DNA from: Singulisphaera acidiphila DSM 18658
Lineage (GTDB): Bacteria; Planctomycetota; Planctomycetia; Isosphaerales; Isosphaeraceae
Direction: 5' to 3'
Assembly: GCF_000242455.2 (NCBI RefSeq)
Contig: NC_019892.1
Span: forward strand, 4,836,001-4,900,000
DNA: 64,000 nt
The position numbers were made by a program, and so were the translations under genes. Positions 52,412 through 61,687 of this stretch are shown here, one piece after another. The notes under the pieces are model-generated. The model saw only the letters and a list, made by a program, of their open reading frames with translations. It was not told the origin of the DNA and made no database searches. Within the stretch, counting starts at the first letter, position 1. Every line of letters begins with the position of its first letter.

Positions 52412-53803
52412 ATGACTAATACTACGGAATCTGAGGCGAGCCCCGCCGAGAGGTTGTCCACGCCCCACCGCCCGGGCCGGCACTTCACGGGTCGAAAGAT
52501 TTTGGGAGCCGCTGCGCTGGTGGGCGGCTTGACCGTCGCCACGAAGGGGGTCTCCTTCGGGCGAGACTTGATCGTCGCCGCGACGCTGGGGACGGGCGAC
52601 GGCCTCGACGCCTTCCTGATGGCGTCGGTCCTTCCGACCCTGGTCGTCACGGTCATTGCCGGATCGCTCAATTCGGCTCTCATACCAACTTATATTCGCA
52701 TTCGCGAGGTTGAAGGACGCGACGCGGCCCAACGGTTGCTTTCGAGCGTCCTGACCGCAACCTTGATCGCGCTCGGCGGTTTGTCGGTGCTGCTCGGATT
52801 CCTGGTGCCCTGGATCATGCCTTTGCTCACGTCGGGCTTCAGCCCGGCCAAGTTGGCCTTAACGTGCCGACTTACTTACATCCTCCTGCCGAGCATCGCC
52901 CTGACCGGCCTGGCGAGTCTCTGGTCGGCGGCGCTGAACGCCGAAGAGCGATTCGCTCTGGCTTCCCTGGCGCCTGCGGCCGTGCCGTTGACCTCGGCCG
53001 CCGCCTTGCTGGTGGCCCGGCCCGGCGGCGCGTCCGACGCGTTTGCCCTCGGCTTTGTGGGGGGCGTCCTGTTGCAGGCCGGGCTCGTCGGCTGGGGACT
53101 CTACCGCGCGGGTGTGGCCCTGGTTCCCCGCTGGTGGGGAGGGGGGCCGGCCGTGAAGACGGTCCTCGGACAGTACCTGCCGGTGGCGAGCGGGGCGATT
53201 CTCCTGAACGGGACGGTCCTGGTCGATCAGACCATGGCCTGCCGCCTCGGTCCGGGGAGCGTCTCCATGCTGAGCTACGGCAACAAGCTGATCTCCCTGG
53301 TGCTGAGCATCCTCATGATGGCCATTGGAACGGCCGTCTTGCCCTACTTCTCGCAACGGACCGCGGCTGGGGACTGGGACGGCCTTCGGCGGATGCTTCG
53401 CTACCAAGGGGGGCTCATCCTCCTCGTCACCCTGCCGGCGACGGCCGTCCTGATCTTCTTTTCCGAGGATCTCGTTCGGCTCCTCTTCCAGCGGGGGACC
53501 TTTTCCGATGCCGACGTGCGGGCGGTGGGGGGCATCCAGGCGCTCTACGCCTTGCAAATCCCGTTTGTGACGCTCGGTCTCCTGCTCGTGCGTCTGATCT
53601 CGGCTATGGCCCTGAACAAGCTCCTTTTATATGGGACGGTCATCAGCTTTGCCCTGAACATCATCCTCGACTTGATCCTGATGCCGCACCTGGGGGCTCG
53701 AGGCATTGCGCTCTCGACCTCGCTGGTCTACCTGGCATCCTTCATCTTCCTATCATGCTGTGTGGGGTCCGCCCTGCGAAAGAGAGGTCGAGAGTGCGCG
53801 TGA
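52412..53803 (+). CDS. MurJ/Wzx-family lipid-linked glycan flippase
   Basis: This encodes 463 residues from ATG 52412 (GTG 52364 is an alternative with weak support). After a polar N-terminus of about 35 residues, 13-14 predicted transmembrane helices match the MVF/MurJ superfamily: GGLTVATKGVSFGRDLIVAATLGTGDGLDAFLMA, LNSALIPTYIRIREVEG, AALNAEERFALASLAPA and YFSQRTAAGDWDGLRRMLRY. MurJ flips lipid II for peptidoglycan, but within this locus the protein more likely moves undecaprenyl-linked oligosaccharide, as Wzx does. It overlaps the next glycosyltransferase gene by 10 bases. Which lipid-linked substrate it accepts cannot be told from sequence. Confidence 0.88.
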   Translation: MTNTTESEASPAERLSTPHRPGRHFTGRKILGAAALVGGLTVATKGVSFGRDLIVAATLGTGDGLDAFLMASVLPTLVVTVIAGSLNSALIPTYIRIREVEGRDAAQRLLSSVLTATLIALGGLSVLLGFLVPWIMPLLTSGFSPAKLALTCRLTYILLPSIALTGLASLWSAALNAEERFALASLAPAAVPLTSAAALLVARPGGASDAFALGFVGGVLLQAGLVGWGLYRAGVALVPRWWGGGPAVKTVLGQYLPVASGAILLNGTVLVDQTMACRLGPGSVSMLSYGNKLISLVLSILMMAIGTAVLPYFSQRTAAGDWDGLRRMLRYQGGLILLVTLPATAVLIFFSEDLVRLLFQRGTFSDADVRAVGGIQALYALQIPFVTLGLLLVRLISAMALNKLLLYGTVISFALNIILDLILMPHLGARGIALSTSLVYLASFIFLSCCVGSALRKRGRECA

Positions 53804-54927
53804 CCCTGGTGAATTCTTCGCTGGCCGGTGGTGGTGCCGAGCGGGTGATGGCGACGATGGCCAACTTCTGGGCCCGCAAAGGCTGGAGCGTGACGCTCTT
53901 GACGCTCTCCGGCGCCGAGGCCCCCGACTTCTACGAGGTGGATCCCGCGGTCCACCGTCGCCGGCTGGGAATCGCAGGCGCCTCGTCGTCACTCATCGGT
54001 GGCTTGCGGATGAATCTCACGCGGATGCGCGTCCTCCGCCGCAGTATTCGGGAGAGTCGCCCCGACGTGGTGATCTCCTTCCAGAACCAGACGAATGTCC
54101 TCGTTTTGCTCTGCTGCTTGGGCTTGAAGCTCCCTGTGATCGTTTCGGAGCGGTCCGACCCGTTCTGCTCGAAGATCAGCCGGACCTGGCGGCTCCTGAG
54201 ACAGGTCTTCTACCCGCTGGCCGCTTGCATCGTCCTCCAGACCGATTCGGTGCGGGCCTATTTCGGGAGGCGTGTCCGGCGCAAGGCCAAGGTGATCCCC
54301 AATCCGGTCGAGCATGTCAACGACCCGGGGAAGGCCGTCGAGGCGGGGCCGGGACGCGAGGGCAGGGTCCTCGCCACGGCGGGGCGCTTGAACGAGGTGA
54401 AGGGCTTCGACCTCCTGATTCGCGCCTTCGCGTCGGTGGTGGCGGCGCACCCTGATTGGACGCTCGTCATCTGGGGTGAGGGGCCGATCCGTGATGACCT
54501 GGAGGCGCTTCGCGATCAGCTCGGCCTGGGCGACCGGGTTCGGCTCCCCGGTGCCACCAAGATGTTGGCGGCCAAGCTGCGCGATGCGGACCTGTACGTC
54601 TTGTCCTCCCGCCATGAGGGATTTCCCAACGTCCTCTGCGAAGCGATGGCCCTCGGGCTGCCCGTGGTCAGCTTTGACTGCCCGAGCGGCCCCCGGCACA
54701 TCGTGCGGGACGGCGTCGACGGGGTGCTGGTTCCCGCCAAGGACGTCGACGCCCTGGCGGCGGTTCTCAGCCGGTTGATGGCCGACGACAAAGAGCGGAA
54801 CCGGCTCGCTGCGCGGGCGCCGGAGGTCCTCGAGCGGTTCGCCCTCAAGGTCGTTATGGGGCTCTGGGAAGAGGCGATCCACGGAGTGTCGGGCCGCAAG
54901 CCGGTCGCTCGGGAAGTGCCGGCATGA
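53794..54927 (+). CDS. GT4 family glycosyltransferase
   Basis: This encodes 377 residues from GTG 53794, six bases after AGAGAGG; the frame extends far upstream only as a shadow of the flippase gene. The N-terminal GT-B domain begins TLVNSSLAGGGAERVMATMANFWARKGWSVTLLTL, and the C-terminal domain has TAGRLNEVKGFDLLIRAFASV, VRLPGATKMLAAKLRDADLYVLSSRHEGFPNVLCEAMALGLPVVSFDCPSGPRHIV (the EX7E nucleotide-sugar motif). It overlaps the flippase end by 10 bases and the following gene by four (ATGA), so these are translationally linked. It transfers a sugar onto the lipid-linked repeat unit at the inner face of the membrane; donor and linkage are unknown. Confidence 0.92.
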   Translation: MRVTLVNSSLAGGGAERVMATMANFWARKGWSVTLLTLSGAEAPDFYEVDPAVHRRRLGIAGASSSLIGGLRMNLTRMRVLRRSIRESRPDVVISFQNQTNVLVLLCCLGLKLPVIVSERSDPFCSKISRTWRLLRQVFYPLAACIVLQTDSVRAYFGRRVRRKAKVIPNPVEHVNDPGKAVEAGPGREGRVLATAGRLNEVKGFDLLIRAFASVVAAHPDWTLVIWGEGPIRDDLEALRDQLGLGDRVRLPGATKMLAAKLRDADLYVLSSRHEGFPNVLCEAMALGLPVVSFDCPSGPRHIVRDGVDGVLVPAKDVDALAAVLSRLMADDKERNRLAARAPEVLERFALKVVMGLWEEAIHGVSGRKPVAREVPA

Positions 54928-56057
54928 AGGTTCTCTTTCTCAATCGGAGCGTCGATATCGGCGGTGCCGAGCGCCAGCTCGTCTCGACGGCCGTGGGCCT
55001 CCGCCAGCGGGGGCACGACGTCGCCGTGGCCGTCTTCTACGCCGGCTACCCTTACGAACGCGAGCTGCACGAGGCCGGTGTGCCTCTCTTTGACCTGGGC
55101 AAGTCGGGGCGCTGGGACCTCGCCGGCTTTATGCTCCGCCTCACCCGGCTCCTCCGCCGGGAGCGGCCTGACGTCCTCTACGCGTTCAAAGGGGAGGCGA
55201 ACATTCTCGGGGCGTTGGCCCGCCCGTTCATGAAGGCGAAGCTGGTCTGGGGGGTTCGGTCTTCGGATATTGATCTGGGCGATTATGACTTTGGAGCCCG
55301 CGTGGCCTATCGGCTCGAATGCGCATTGGCCGGCACCCCGGACCTGATCATCGCGAACTCACGGTTCGGGTTGGACTACGCCCGGTCCAACGGTTTCCCC
55401 GAAGGCCGCTCGGTCGTGATCCCGAACGGGTTCGACGCCGGTCGGTTTCGATGCGACCCGGCGGCGCGGCAGCGATTCCGTGAGGAGATCGGGGTCCCGG
55501 CCGACGCTCTGCTGATCGGGAAGGTGGGCCGGATCGACCCCGTAAAGGACTACGGGACCTTCCTCAAGGCCGCGGCGCACCTGGCCGCCACGCGGAGCGA
55601 CCTCCGCTTCGTGTGCGTTGCACCCGGAGAGGGGGCCTACGCCGACGCGATGCGGGGCCTCGCCGAGGAACTGGCCCTCACGTCGCGGCTCACCTGGTGC
55701 GGGGCCCGCAGTGACATGGCCAACGTGTATAATGCGCTGGACGTGCTCGTCTCCTCTTCCCGGAGTGAGGGGTTCCCCAACGTCATCGGCGAGGCCATGG
55801 CCTGCGGAACGCCTTGCGTTGTGACTGACGTCGGCGATGCGGCCTGGATCGTCGGCGACTGCGGCGAGGTGGTTGTGGCGGGCGACCCGGAGGCCTTGGC
55901 CGTCGCGACGACCCGCATGCTGGGCCGGATCGCTGCCGGCGACGTCACGTCGAAGCGGGTCCGGGACCGGTTGGTCGCCGAGTTTTCCCGCGACCGCCTG
56001 CTCGACGCCACTGAGGCGGCGCTCGTCCCACTCGGCGCGAAGGCAGCAAGCCGATGA
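54924..56057 (+). CDS. GT4 family glycosyltransferase
   Basis: This 377-residue GT-B enzyme begins KVLFLNRSVDIGGAERQLVSTAVGLRQRGHDV and has IPNGFDAGRF, GKVGRIDPVKDYGTFLKAAAHL and VNALDVLVSSSRSEGFPNVIGEAMACGTPCVVTDVGDAAWIVGD-type C-terminal motifs, with EGFPNVIGEAMA as the EX7E site. Its ATG overlaps the preceding stop (ATGA) and its end overlaps the polymerase gene (ATGA). It is one of three GT4 enzymes in a row in this locus, each probably adding a different sugar to the repeat unit. Its acceptor is unknown. Confidence 0.92.
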   Translation: MKVLFLNRSVDIGGAERQLVSTAVGLRQRGHDVAVAVFYAGYPYERELHEAGVPLFDLGKSGRWDLAGFMLRLTRLLRRERPDVLYAFKGEANILGALARPFMKAKLVWGVRSSDIDLGDYDFGARVAYRLECALAGTPDLIIANSRFGLDYARSNGFPEGRSVVIPNGFDAGRFRCDPAARQRFREEIGVPADALLIGKVGRIDPVKDYGTFLKAAAHLAATRSDLRFVCVAPGEGAYADAMRGLAEELALTSRLTWCGARSDMANVYNALDVLVSSSRSEGFPNVIGEAMACGTPCVVTDVGDAAWIVGDCGEVVVAGDPEALAVATTRMLGRIAAGDVTSKRVRDRLVAEFSRDRLLDATEAALVPLGAKAASR

Positions 56058-57226
56058 ACTACGCTTCGAAATACAGGCTCGTTCTCGTCGCCGCCGCAGC
56101 AGCGGCCTTCTTCTCCGATCTGATTGCGTTCCTGATGGATGCCAAGCTCATCCCGTTCACGGTGACGCACGCCTTTCTCCTGTTCGCGATTGCCTGTGTG
56201 CCGGTGCTGACGCGTCCCCCCGCCGATCGAGGCCAGCGCCAGGCCGTGTTCTTTTGGTGCTTCGCCACGCTCGTGGTGATCTTTGTCTCCCTGAGCTGGG
56301 CTCAGTTGGGCGAGGGCGGGCAAACCCTGTTCCGAAACCGGGTTTTCGGCATCATTTTCCTGGTGCTCATGCTGCTGCTTTTCAGCGATCGTCAGACTTG
56401 TCGGTTCGCGGCGGGGGCGGTCGTCTGCGTGACCCTGGTCTCTGTCGCCCTCAATATCTACGAGATGTTTGCGCCGGGGACGTTTAGCACCAATCCGGGC
56501 CGTTCCGCCGGGCTCTATGAGAACTCCAACAAGTCCGGTGCCGCCCTCGTTCTGGGCATGATCGTCGGCCTGGAGGTCGTGAGCATGAGGTGGCAGGTCC
56601 TCTACGCGCTGGCGGTGGGGGTCGGCGTGGCGACGACGTTCTCACGCTCGGCGATGCTCGGCTGGGCGCTTATGGCCTCGCTCGCGATCGCGATGCGGCA
56701 TGGAACCGGCCGGTTCACCCGGTACGCACTGATCGTCGCCCTCGCCGGGGCGGTCTCCGGCCCGGCGGTCATTCTGTATCTGGAAGACAGGGGGATGCTC
56801 GATGACAACACCGCGAGCCGTGCCAACTTCGAGATCGGCGGGGAGTCGGACGAGTACCGCTTCGAGGCTGCTCAATTTGCCCTCGACGTGATCGTCGAGC
56901 ACCCCTTCCTGGGTCGAGGTACGGGGGCGTCGGTCGAGCCGCCGTTCGACTTCGTGGGCCCGCATAATATTTACTTGGCCCTCATGATCGAGCACGGGAT
57001 CCTGGGGGGCCTGATCCTGCCAGCGCTCTTGGTCGCGTCGACCTGGGGGGCGGCCAGCGAGTTCCGGCCGATCACGGTGCCCCTCGCGATTTTCCTCTCG
57101 TACTGGGGGTTCTTCAGCCACAACATCCTCGAGGAGCGATACATCCTTTTTGTCGTCGCCCTCGCTACCTCCTTCACCGCCGCCCCGCCTCCCCCCAGGC
57201 CGGCCACTCCAGGGCTTATCTCGTGA
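56054..57226 (+). CDS. Wzy-like O-antigen polymerase/ligase
   Basis: This 390-residue protein has about 10 predicted transmembrane helices and a large periplasmic loop (about 255-305: NFEIGGESDEYRFEAAQFALDVIVEHPFLGRGTGASVEPP) before PHNIYLALMIEHGILGG, the HN motif shared by Wzy and WaaL proteins. NPGRSAGLYENSNKSGAALVLGM is the second loop, with the family's N-x-N feature. Within this locus it is the likely repeat-unit polymerase. ATGA overlaps on both sides link it to the GT4 genes. An alternative is a ligase. The other ligase-like protein (28939-31488) carries a TPR tail and lies outside the locus. Confidence 0.88.
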   Translation: MNYASKYRLVLVAAAAAAFFSDLIAFLMDAKLIPFTVTHAFLLFAIACVPVLTRPPADRGQRQAVFFWCFATLVVIFVSLSWAQLGEGGQTLFRNRVFGIIFLVLMLLLFSDRQTCRFAAGAVVCVTLVSVALNIYEMFAPGTFSTNPGRSAGLYENSNKSGAALVLGMIVGLEVVSMRWQVLYALAVGVGVATTFSRSAMLGWALMASLAIAMRHGTGRFTRYALIVALAGAVSGPAVILYLEDRGMLDDNTASRANFEIGGESDEYRFEAAQFALDVIVEHPFLGRGTGASVEPPFDFVGPHNIYLALMIEHGILGGLILPALLVASTWGAASEFRPITVPLAIFLSYWGFFSHNILEERYILFVVALATSFTAAPPPPRPATPGLIS

Positions 57227-58452
57227 AGATCCTCCACGTGATCAATACCACCCACATGGGGGGGACCGAGATGATGCTGCTCAAGCTGATCTCGACCCTC
57301 GACCGGATGAGGTACGAGCCAGTCGTGGCAACGCTCGTCGCGGTCGGTCCCGTCGGCGAAAGTCTGCGCCGCCTGGGCGTCCCCGTGCATTGCTTTGGGA
57401 TGCGGCGCGGTATTCCGGATCCGCGCGTGATCTGGAGCCTGGTGCGGCTGGTCCGTCAGGAACGCCCCGACCTGATCCAGACCTGGCTGCACCACTCCGA
57501 CTTGCTGGGCGGCCTGGCGGGCCGCCTTGCCGGTAAGGTGCCGGTCGTCTGGAACCTCCGCAACAGCGATCTCCAGGCCGGCATGAACAAGCGGATGACG
57601 TCCCTGACCGCCGGCCTCTGCGCCCGCCTGTCCGGCTGGCTGCCGACGCGGATCATCTGCGGCTCGGAGGCCTCGCGCGCCGTGCATTCGGCCATGGGAT
57701 ACGCGGCCGAGCGGCTGGTGACGATCCCGAACGGCTTCGACATCGAGGCCTTTCAGCCCGACTCCGCCGCCGGACCTTCGTTGCGGCAGGAACTCGGTAT
57801 CCCGGCCAGTGCCCCTTTGATCGGCTTGGTGGCGCGGTTCGATCCCCAGAAGGGGCACGACACGTTCCTCGCCGCCGCCAGCCGGCTGCACCAGGAATGC
57901 CCGGACGTCCACTTCATCCTCTGTGGCGACGACATCACCTGGGAGAACCAGGCGCTCGCCGCCCCGATCGAGCAGAACGGGCTCCGGGGGCATTGTCATC
58001 TCCTCGGCCGCCGCTCCGACATGCCGCGAATCCAGGCCTCCATGAACATTGCCTCCTTGACGTCAACCTCCGAGGGGTTTCCCAACGTCCTGGGCGAGGC
58101 GATGGCCTCGGGGGTCCCCTGCGTGGCGACCGACGTGGGGGATGCCGCCCTGATCGTCGGAGAGACGGGGCGGATCGTGCCGCCACGCGATCCGGAGGCC
58201 CTGGCCCTGGCTTGGGGGGAGCTCATCGGGCTCACTGCCGAGGCGCAGGCGACGCTCGGAGCCGCCGCCCGTGCCCGCGTCGTGGAGCATTTCCGCTTGA
58301 CGGCGGTGGTTGCCCGGTATGCCGACTTGTATGATACCGTGGCTTTCGGTCCAGGGGCGTCGGCACGGGGTGAACCCCCGTTGGTCGCGGGGTCGCCTGC
58401 GGCCGCCGGACCAGGGAAAGCGGCGTCCGACATCCGAGAGAACTCGCTCTAG
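57223..58452 (+). CDS. GT4 family glycosyltransferase
   Basis: This encodes 409 residues from GTG 57223 (GTGA overlap with the polymerase stop). It begins KILHVINTTHMGGTEMMLLKLISTLDRMRYEPVV. The C-terminal domain has TIPNGFDIEAFQPD, GLVARFDPQKGHDTFLAAASRL, HLLGRRSDMPRIQASMNIASLTSTSEGFPNVLGEAMASGVPCVATDVGDAALIVGETGRI (EX7E) and the tail RVVEHFRLTAVVARYADLYDTVAFG. The last about 40 residues are a Gly/Ala/Pro-rich extension. A scrap matching exactly its C-terminal part lies upstream of asnB (61910-62125). It would add one sugar of the repeat unit; the substrate is unknown. Confidence 0.92.
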   Translation: MKILHVINTTHMGGTEMMLLKLISTLDRMRYEPVVATLVAVGPVGESLRRLGVPVHCFGMRRGIPDPRVIWSLVRLVRQERPDLIQTWLHHSDLLGGLAGRLAGKVPVVWNLRNSDLQAGMNKRMTSLTAGLCARLSGWLPTRIICGSEASRAVHSAMGYAAERLVTIPNGFDIEAFQPDSAAGPSLRQELGIPASAPLIGLVARFDPQKGHDTFLAAASRLHQECPDVHFILCGDDITWENQALAAPIEQNGLRGHCHLLGRRSDMPRIQASMNIASLTSTSEGFPNVLGEAMASGVPCVATDVGDAALIVGETGRIVPPRDPEALALAWGELIGLTAEAQATLGAAARARVVEHFRLTAVVARYADLYDTVAFGPGASARGEPPLVAGSPAAAGPGKAASDIRENSL

Positions 58453-58507
58453 CCACGTCTTGTTGCAAAGTCGTGGCCGTTTGTATGATCGTTCCGACGA
58501 TCCTATC

Positions 58508-59428
58508 ATGCCAAGGATACCCGAAGAACTTGCGGGGTCGCCATCACCGATGTTGCCAGAGCCGCATTCGCAACATGCTTCCGAGGTCGGACGGGGCGAC
58601 CGATTCGAATTCGGGAAGAACTGGGCGAATTTCCTCTCCGTCTTGGACGACCGGCGCATCGAGCAGGCGACCCGGTCGCTCGTCACGATGCTGGGTGTCG
58701 AGAACCTGCAGGGTAAGTCCTTCCTGGACGTCGGCTCGGGCAGCGGCCTCTTCTCCCTAGCCGCTATGCGTCTCGGGGCGACCTCCGTCCATTCATTCGA
58801 CTACGACCCCCATTCCATAGCCAGCACGCGCGAGGTCAAACGGCGTTACTTCCCCGAGGCCGAGAATTGGACGATCGCCCAGGGGAGCGTCCTCGATCGG
58901 GACTACCTCGGTTCGCTGGGCACGTATGACGTGGTCTATTCCTGGGGGGTGCTGCACCATACCGGCTCCATGTGGGAAGCGCTCGGGAATGTGGTGCCGC
59001 TGGTCGCTCCTGACGGTCGCTTGTACATTGCGATCTATAACGACCAGGGTGCCTTGTCCAAGTGGTGGACATTTCTCAAGAAGACCTACAATCGCCTGCC
59101 CCGCGTTGCCCAGGGACCGTTTGCTCTGCTTGTGATGGGTCCTCGTGAAGTTGCGATGGCGGGATGGTATATCGTCAGCGGGCAGCCCATGCGTACCATC
59201 CACGCCTGGACTCGATATCACGAGCAGGCGGTGAATGGGCGCGGCATGAGCCGCTGGCACAACATCATCGATTGGATTGGCGGCTATCCGTTCGAGGTTG
59301 CCACACCCGAGCAGATCGTCCAGTTCTACCGAGACCGGGGGCTGGTCCTGGAGAGCCCCATGCCCCCACGGCATCGAAAGATGGGGTGCAACGAATTTGT
59401 CTTGCGGCACGTTCTTCCGAGCGATTGA
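58508..59428 (+). CDS. Class I SAM-dependent methyltransferase
   Basis: This encodes 306 residues from ATG 58508; the frame is open upstream over the GT4 gene's end, but the family starts here. EFGKNWANFLSVLDDRRIEQATRSLVTML precedes the AdoMet motif SFLDVGSGSGLFSLAAMRLGATSVHSFDYDPHSI, then VYSWGVLHHTGSMWEALGNVVPLVAPDGRLYIAIYNDQG and a long C-terminal region (KWWTFLKKTYNRLPRVAQG...). The DxGxGxG site and the HHTG motif fit the Methyltransf_25/31 group. It likely methylates a sugar or an amino group of the polysaccharide; the target is unknown. It follows the GT4 gene by 55 bases. Confidence 0.88.
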   Translation: MPRIPEELAGSPSPMLPEPHSQHASEVGRGDRFEFGKNWANFLSVLDDRRIEQATRSLVTMLGVENLQGKSFLDVGSGSGLFSLAAMRLGATSVHSFDYDPHSIASTREVKRRYFPEAENWTIAQGSVLDRDYLGSLGTYDVVYSWGVLHHTGSMWEALGNVVPLVAPDGRLYIAIYNDQGALSKWWTFLKKTYNRLPRVAQGPFALLVMGPREVAMAGWYIVSGQPMRTIHAWTRYHEQAVNGRGMSRWHNIIDWIGGYPFEVATPEQIVQFYRDRGLVLESPMPPRHRKMGCNEFVLRHVLPSD

Positions 59429-59500
59429 GAGTCAGAAAAGTCATGCACGCATTTTGCAGCCCTGAAGAGGCAACCGTCAGAGCCGGCCTATGTATGCGAT

Positions 59501-59600
59501 GGTCGCCCCTCCGGGGCTATAAAGAATTCTGACTTGAGCTCGTCCTGTTCCCAGGGGCTTACGTCCCCGGCAGGGAACAGGCGCCCCTTCGGGGCTGCGA
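59501..59600. repeat. Third, diverged copy of the GGGGC palindromic repeat
   Basis: This has GTCGCCCCTCCGGGGCT, AATTCTGA(C/T)TTGAG, a CAGGGGCTTACGTCCCCGG middle hairpin and CGCCCCTTCGGGGCTGCG in the same order as the units at 52079-52348, with about four-fifths of positions matching by eye. It lies between two methyltransferase genes of the locus. Confidence 0.75.
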
Positions 59601-59708
59601 TAACCTGTTCGCCGGGAGGACTTCACGTGCATGGCTTTTCTGGCCCTCCATTGAAGTTTGAGTAACGACGAAGGCCTTTCTTTATTCTTCTTGGTGAATG
59701 GGAATACG

Positions 59709-60560
59709 ATGGCTTCCAGATATCTGAAGATCCTCTCTGAGCAAGAGCGTCCGGTCTGGTTCTTGGCCTCCAGGCTCATGATGCGGAGTGGGTTGAGCCG
59801 TTGGTTCAAAATCCGGCAAGAGGGATTCGTACTCGGTTTCTTTCCGACGTCGCTTTCAGCCTCCCTCTGGATTGCTCCCGACCAGCGGCACTTGGACTCC
59901 GCCTTTTTTCACAGCTACCTGAAGCCGGGCGATCAGTTCGTCGACGTTGGTGCCAATATCGGCAGCACGGCCTTGGCCGCCTGGGTCTCCGTCGGCGCGA
60001 GCGGCAGTGTTCAGGCGATCGAGCCCAATCCGAGGATCTACGGATATCTGCTAAAAAATATCGAACTGAACAAAGCGAAAAACGTTCAAACTTTCAATAT
60101 GGCCGTCGGGGTCGAACCGTCCCAGATCATGTTTTCGGACACCGGGTCGGACGATCAGAACCACATCCTTGAACAGGGCAAAGGGATTTCGGTCAAACTC
60201 GATACGCTTGACAATATCCTGAAGCCGGACGGCAACATCGACCTGCTCAAGATCGACGTCGAAGGTTACGAAATCTTCGCTCTCCGCGGTGCCCAGAAAA
60301 CCCTGGAACGAACTTCGTGCGTTTATATCGAATCTTATGAAATGAATTTCCAAAGATATGGGTACGGCACTGGGGCAATGCTGGAGTGCTTGTGGGATCG
60401 AGGGTTTTCGGTCTTTCGCCAACCGAATGAAGGCCGGTTGACGCCTGTAGGGCGAGATCATATCAGTCGGGTCTGTGAGAACCTGATCGCCGTGAAGTCG
60501 GTCGACGAGCTGGTCCGTCGGACTGGTTGTACGGTCGCCGCGAGTCCGCTGTCGGACTGA
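59709..60560 (+). CDS. FkbM family methyltransferase
   Basis: This encodes 283 residues from ATG 59709; a TTG start at 59658 is possible but has no better support. The N-terminal helix region (KILSEQERPVWFLASRLMMRSG) precedes DQFVDVGANIGSTALAAWVSVGASGSVQAIEPNPRIYGYLLKNIELN, with the AdoMet site DVGANIGS, and LDNILKPDGNIDLLKIDVEGYEIFALRGAQKTLE, the FkbM hallmark. FkbM enzymes O-methylate sugars or polyketides. Here it probably methylates a hydroxyl on a sugar of the polysaccharide. It lies between two glycosyltransferase-related genes and is transcribed with them. The target hydroxyl cannot be predicted. Confidence 0.92.
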   Translation: MASRYLKILSEQERPVWFLASRLMMRSGLSRWFKIRQEGFVLGFFPTSLSASLWIAPDQRHLDSAFFHSYLKPGDQFVDVGANIGSTALAAWVSVGASGSVQAIEPNPRIYGYLLKNIELNKAKNVQTFNMAVGVEPSQIMFSDTGSDDQNHILEQGKGISVKLDTLDNILKPDGNIDLLKIDVEGYEIFALRGAQKTLERTSCVYIESYEMNFQRYGYGTGAMLECLWDRGFSVFRQPNEGRLTPVGRDHISRVCENLIAVKSVDELVRRTGCTVAASPLSD

Positions 60561-60721
60561 GTCCGGCCCTTTGATGTTCTACTTGTCGTCCGGCCAGAAT
60601 GGGCCGTGAGCACCAAGAGACGTCGGCCCGGTTGGCTGGATTTGGTGGGAACTTGACAGGAAATGGCCCGGGCGTTCAGGCGGCGTAGGACCTTGCCCAG
60701 CACCGCGTCGTCCGTTCATTT

Positions 60722-61687
60722 GTGAGAACTATTGTGATTTCCGAACATGCTTTTGCCTTTACTGTTTTTACTCCGTCGTACAATCGCCGACACACCCTGG
60801 CCCGCGTCTATGAGAGCCTTCGGGCGCAAACGTTTCGGGACTTCGAGTGGCTGATCGTCGACGACGGGTCCACTGATGGAACCGGCGACCTGGTCGCGGA
60901 ATGGGCGCAAACTGCGGATTTCGCGATTCGTTACATCTATCAGCCGAATGGGGGTAAGAATACAACTTACCGCCCGGCCTTGGAAGCGGCTCGGGGGATG
61001 CTCTTTCTGACCCTCGATTCCGACGACGAGTGCGTGCCGGAGGCGCTCGAACGATTCAAACACCATTGGGATGCGATCCCCGAGACCGAACGCGAAGCCT
61101 TCTCTGCAGTCACTGCCCTCTGCAGGACGCCTGACGGACGTCTGGTTGGAGACTTGTTCCCGAGTGCGGTGTTCGACTCGGATTCGCTGGAACTGCTCTA
61201 TCGCTATAAAGTCCAAGGGGAGAAGTGGGGCTTTCACCGGGTTGACGTCTTGAGGCAGTATCCCTTTCCGACTTTCGAAAAATGCAAGTATGTGCCTGAA
61301 GGTGTGATCTGGCAGGCGATCGCCCGGCGGTACAAAACTCGGTTCGTCAATGAGTATCTGCGTACCTATCACATGGAAACGGTCAACAGCTTCACCACGT
61401 CCGTGGGGACTTCCAGCAAATATGCCGCAGGTTATCTCTATTATTTTACAGCAATTTTGAATGAGGATTTGAAGTGGGCCTGGTATGACCCCAAGAGCTT
61501 CTTCAAGTCTGCCGCCAATTACACGCGATTTTCACTTCACGAGAAGCTGGGGATCGTGTCCCAGGCGCGGGCGTTGCGCGGGTTGAAGGTTCGCCTTCTT
61601 TGGCTTGGTACGTTTCCCGTGGGGGTGGCACTTTACCTTCGGGATTGTCGCCGCGAGAAGCGGCTCAGGATGGCTGCCCAGGCGTAA
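60722..61687 (+). CDS. GT2 family glycosyltransferase
   Basis: This encodes 321 residues; GTG 60722 gives MRTIVISEHAF..., with a second in-frame GTG at 60734. The GT-A domain begins FAFTVFTPSYNRRHTLARVYESLRAQTFRDFEWLIVDDGSTDGTGDLV, followed by YQPNGGKNTTYRPALEAARGMLFLTLDSDDECVPEALERFK with the DSD metal site. ESL-R-x-Q and the C-terminal KYVPEGVIWQAIARRYKTRFVNEYLRTYHMETVNS fit the group that transfers sugars in capsule and O-antigen synthesis. It has no transmembrane helices. It is the fourth glycosyltransferase of the locus. Upstream is a 161-base gap with no RNA or repeat feature. Confidence 0.9.
   Translation: MRTIVISEHAFAFTVFTPSYNRRHTLARVYESLRAQTFRDFEWLIVDDGSTDGTGDLVAEWAQTADFAIRYIYQPNGGKNTTYRPALEAARGMLFLTLDSDDECVPEALERFKHHWDAIPETEREAFSAVTALCRTPDGRLVGDLFPSAVFDSDSLELLYRYKVQGEKWGFHRVDVLRQYPFPTFEKCKYVPEGVIWQAIARRYKTRFVNEYLRTYHMETVNSFTTSVGTSSKYAAGYLYYFTAILNEDLKWAWYDPKSFFKSAANYTRFSLHEKLGIVSQARALRGLKVRLLWLGTFPVGVALYLRDCRREKRLRMAAQA

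Noticed and set aside
52412..53803. Assignment as the essential peptidoglycan flippase MurJ
   Set aside because: The fold is the same, but location and overlap with glycosyltransferase genes favour a Wzx-like role in this locus, so the gene symbol was left empty.
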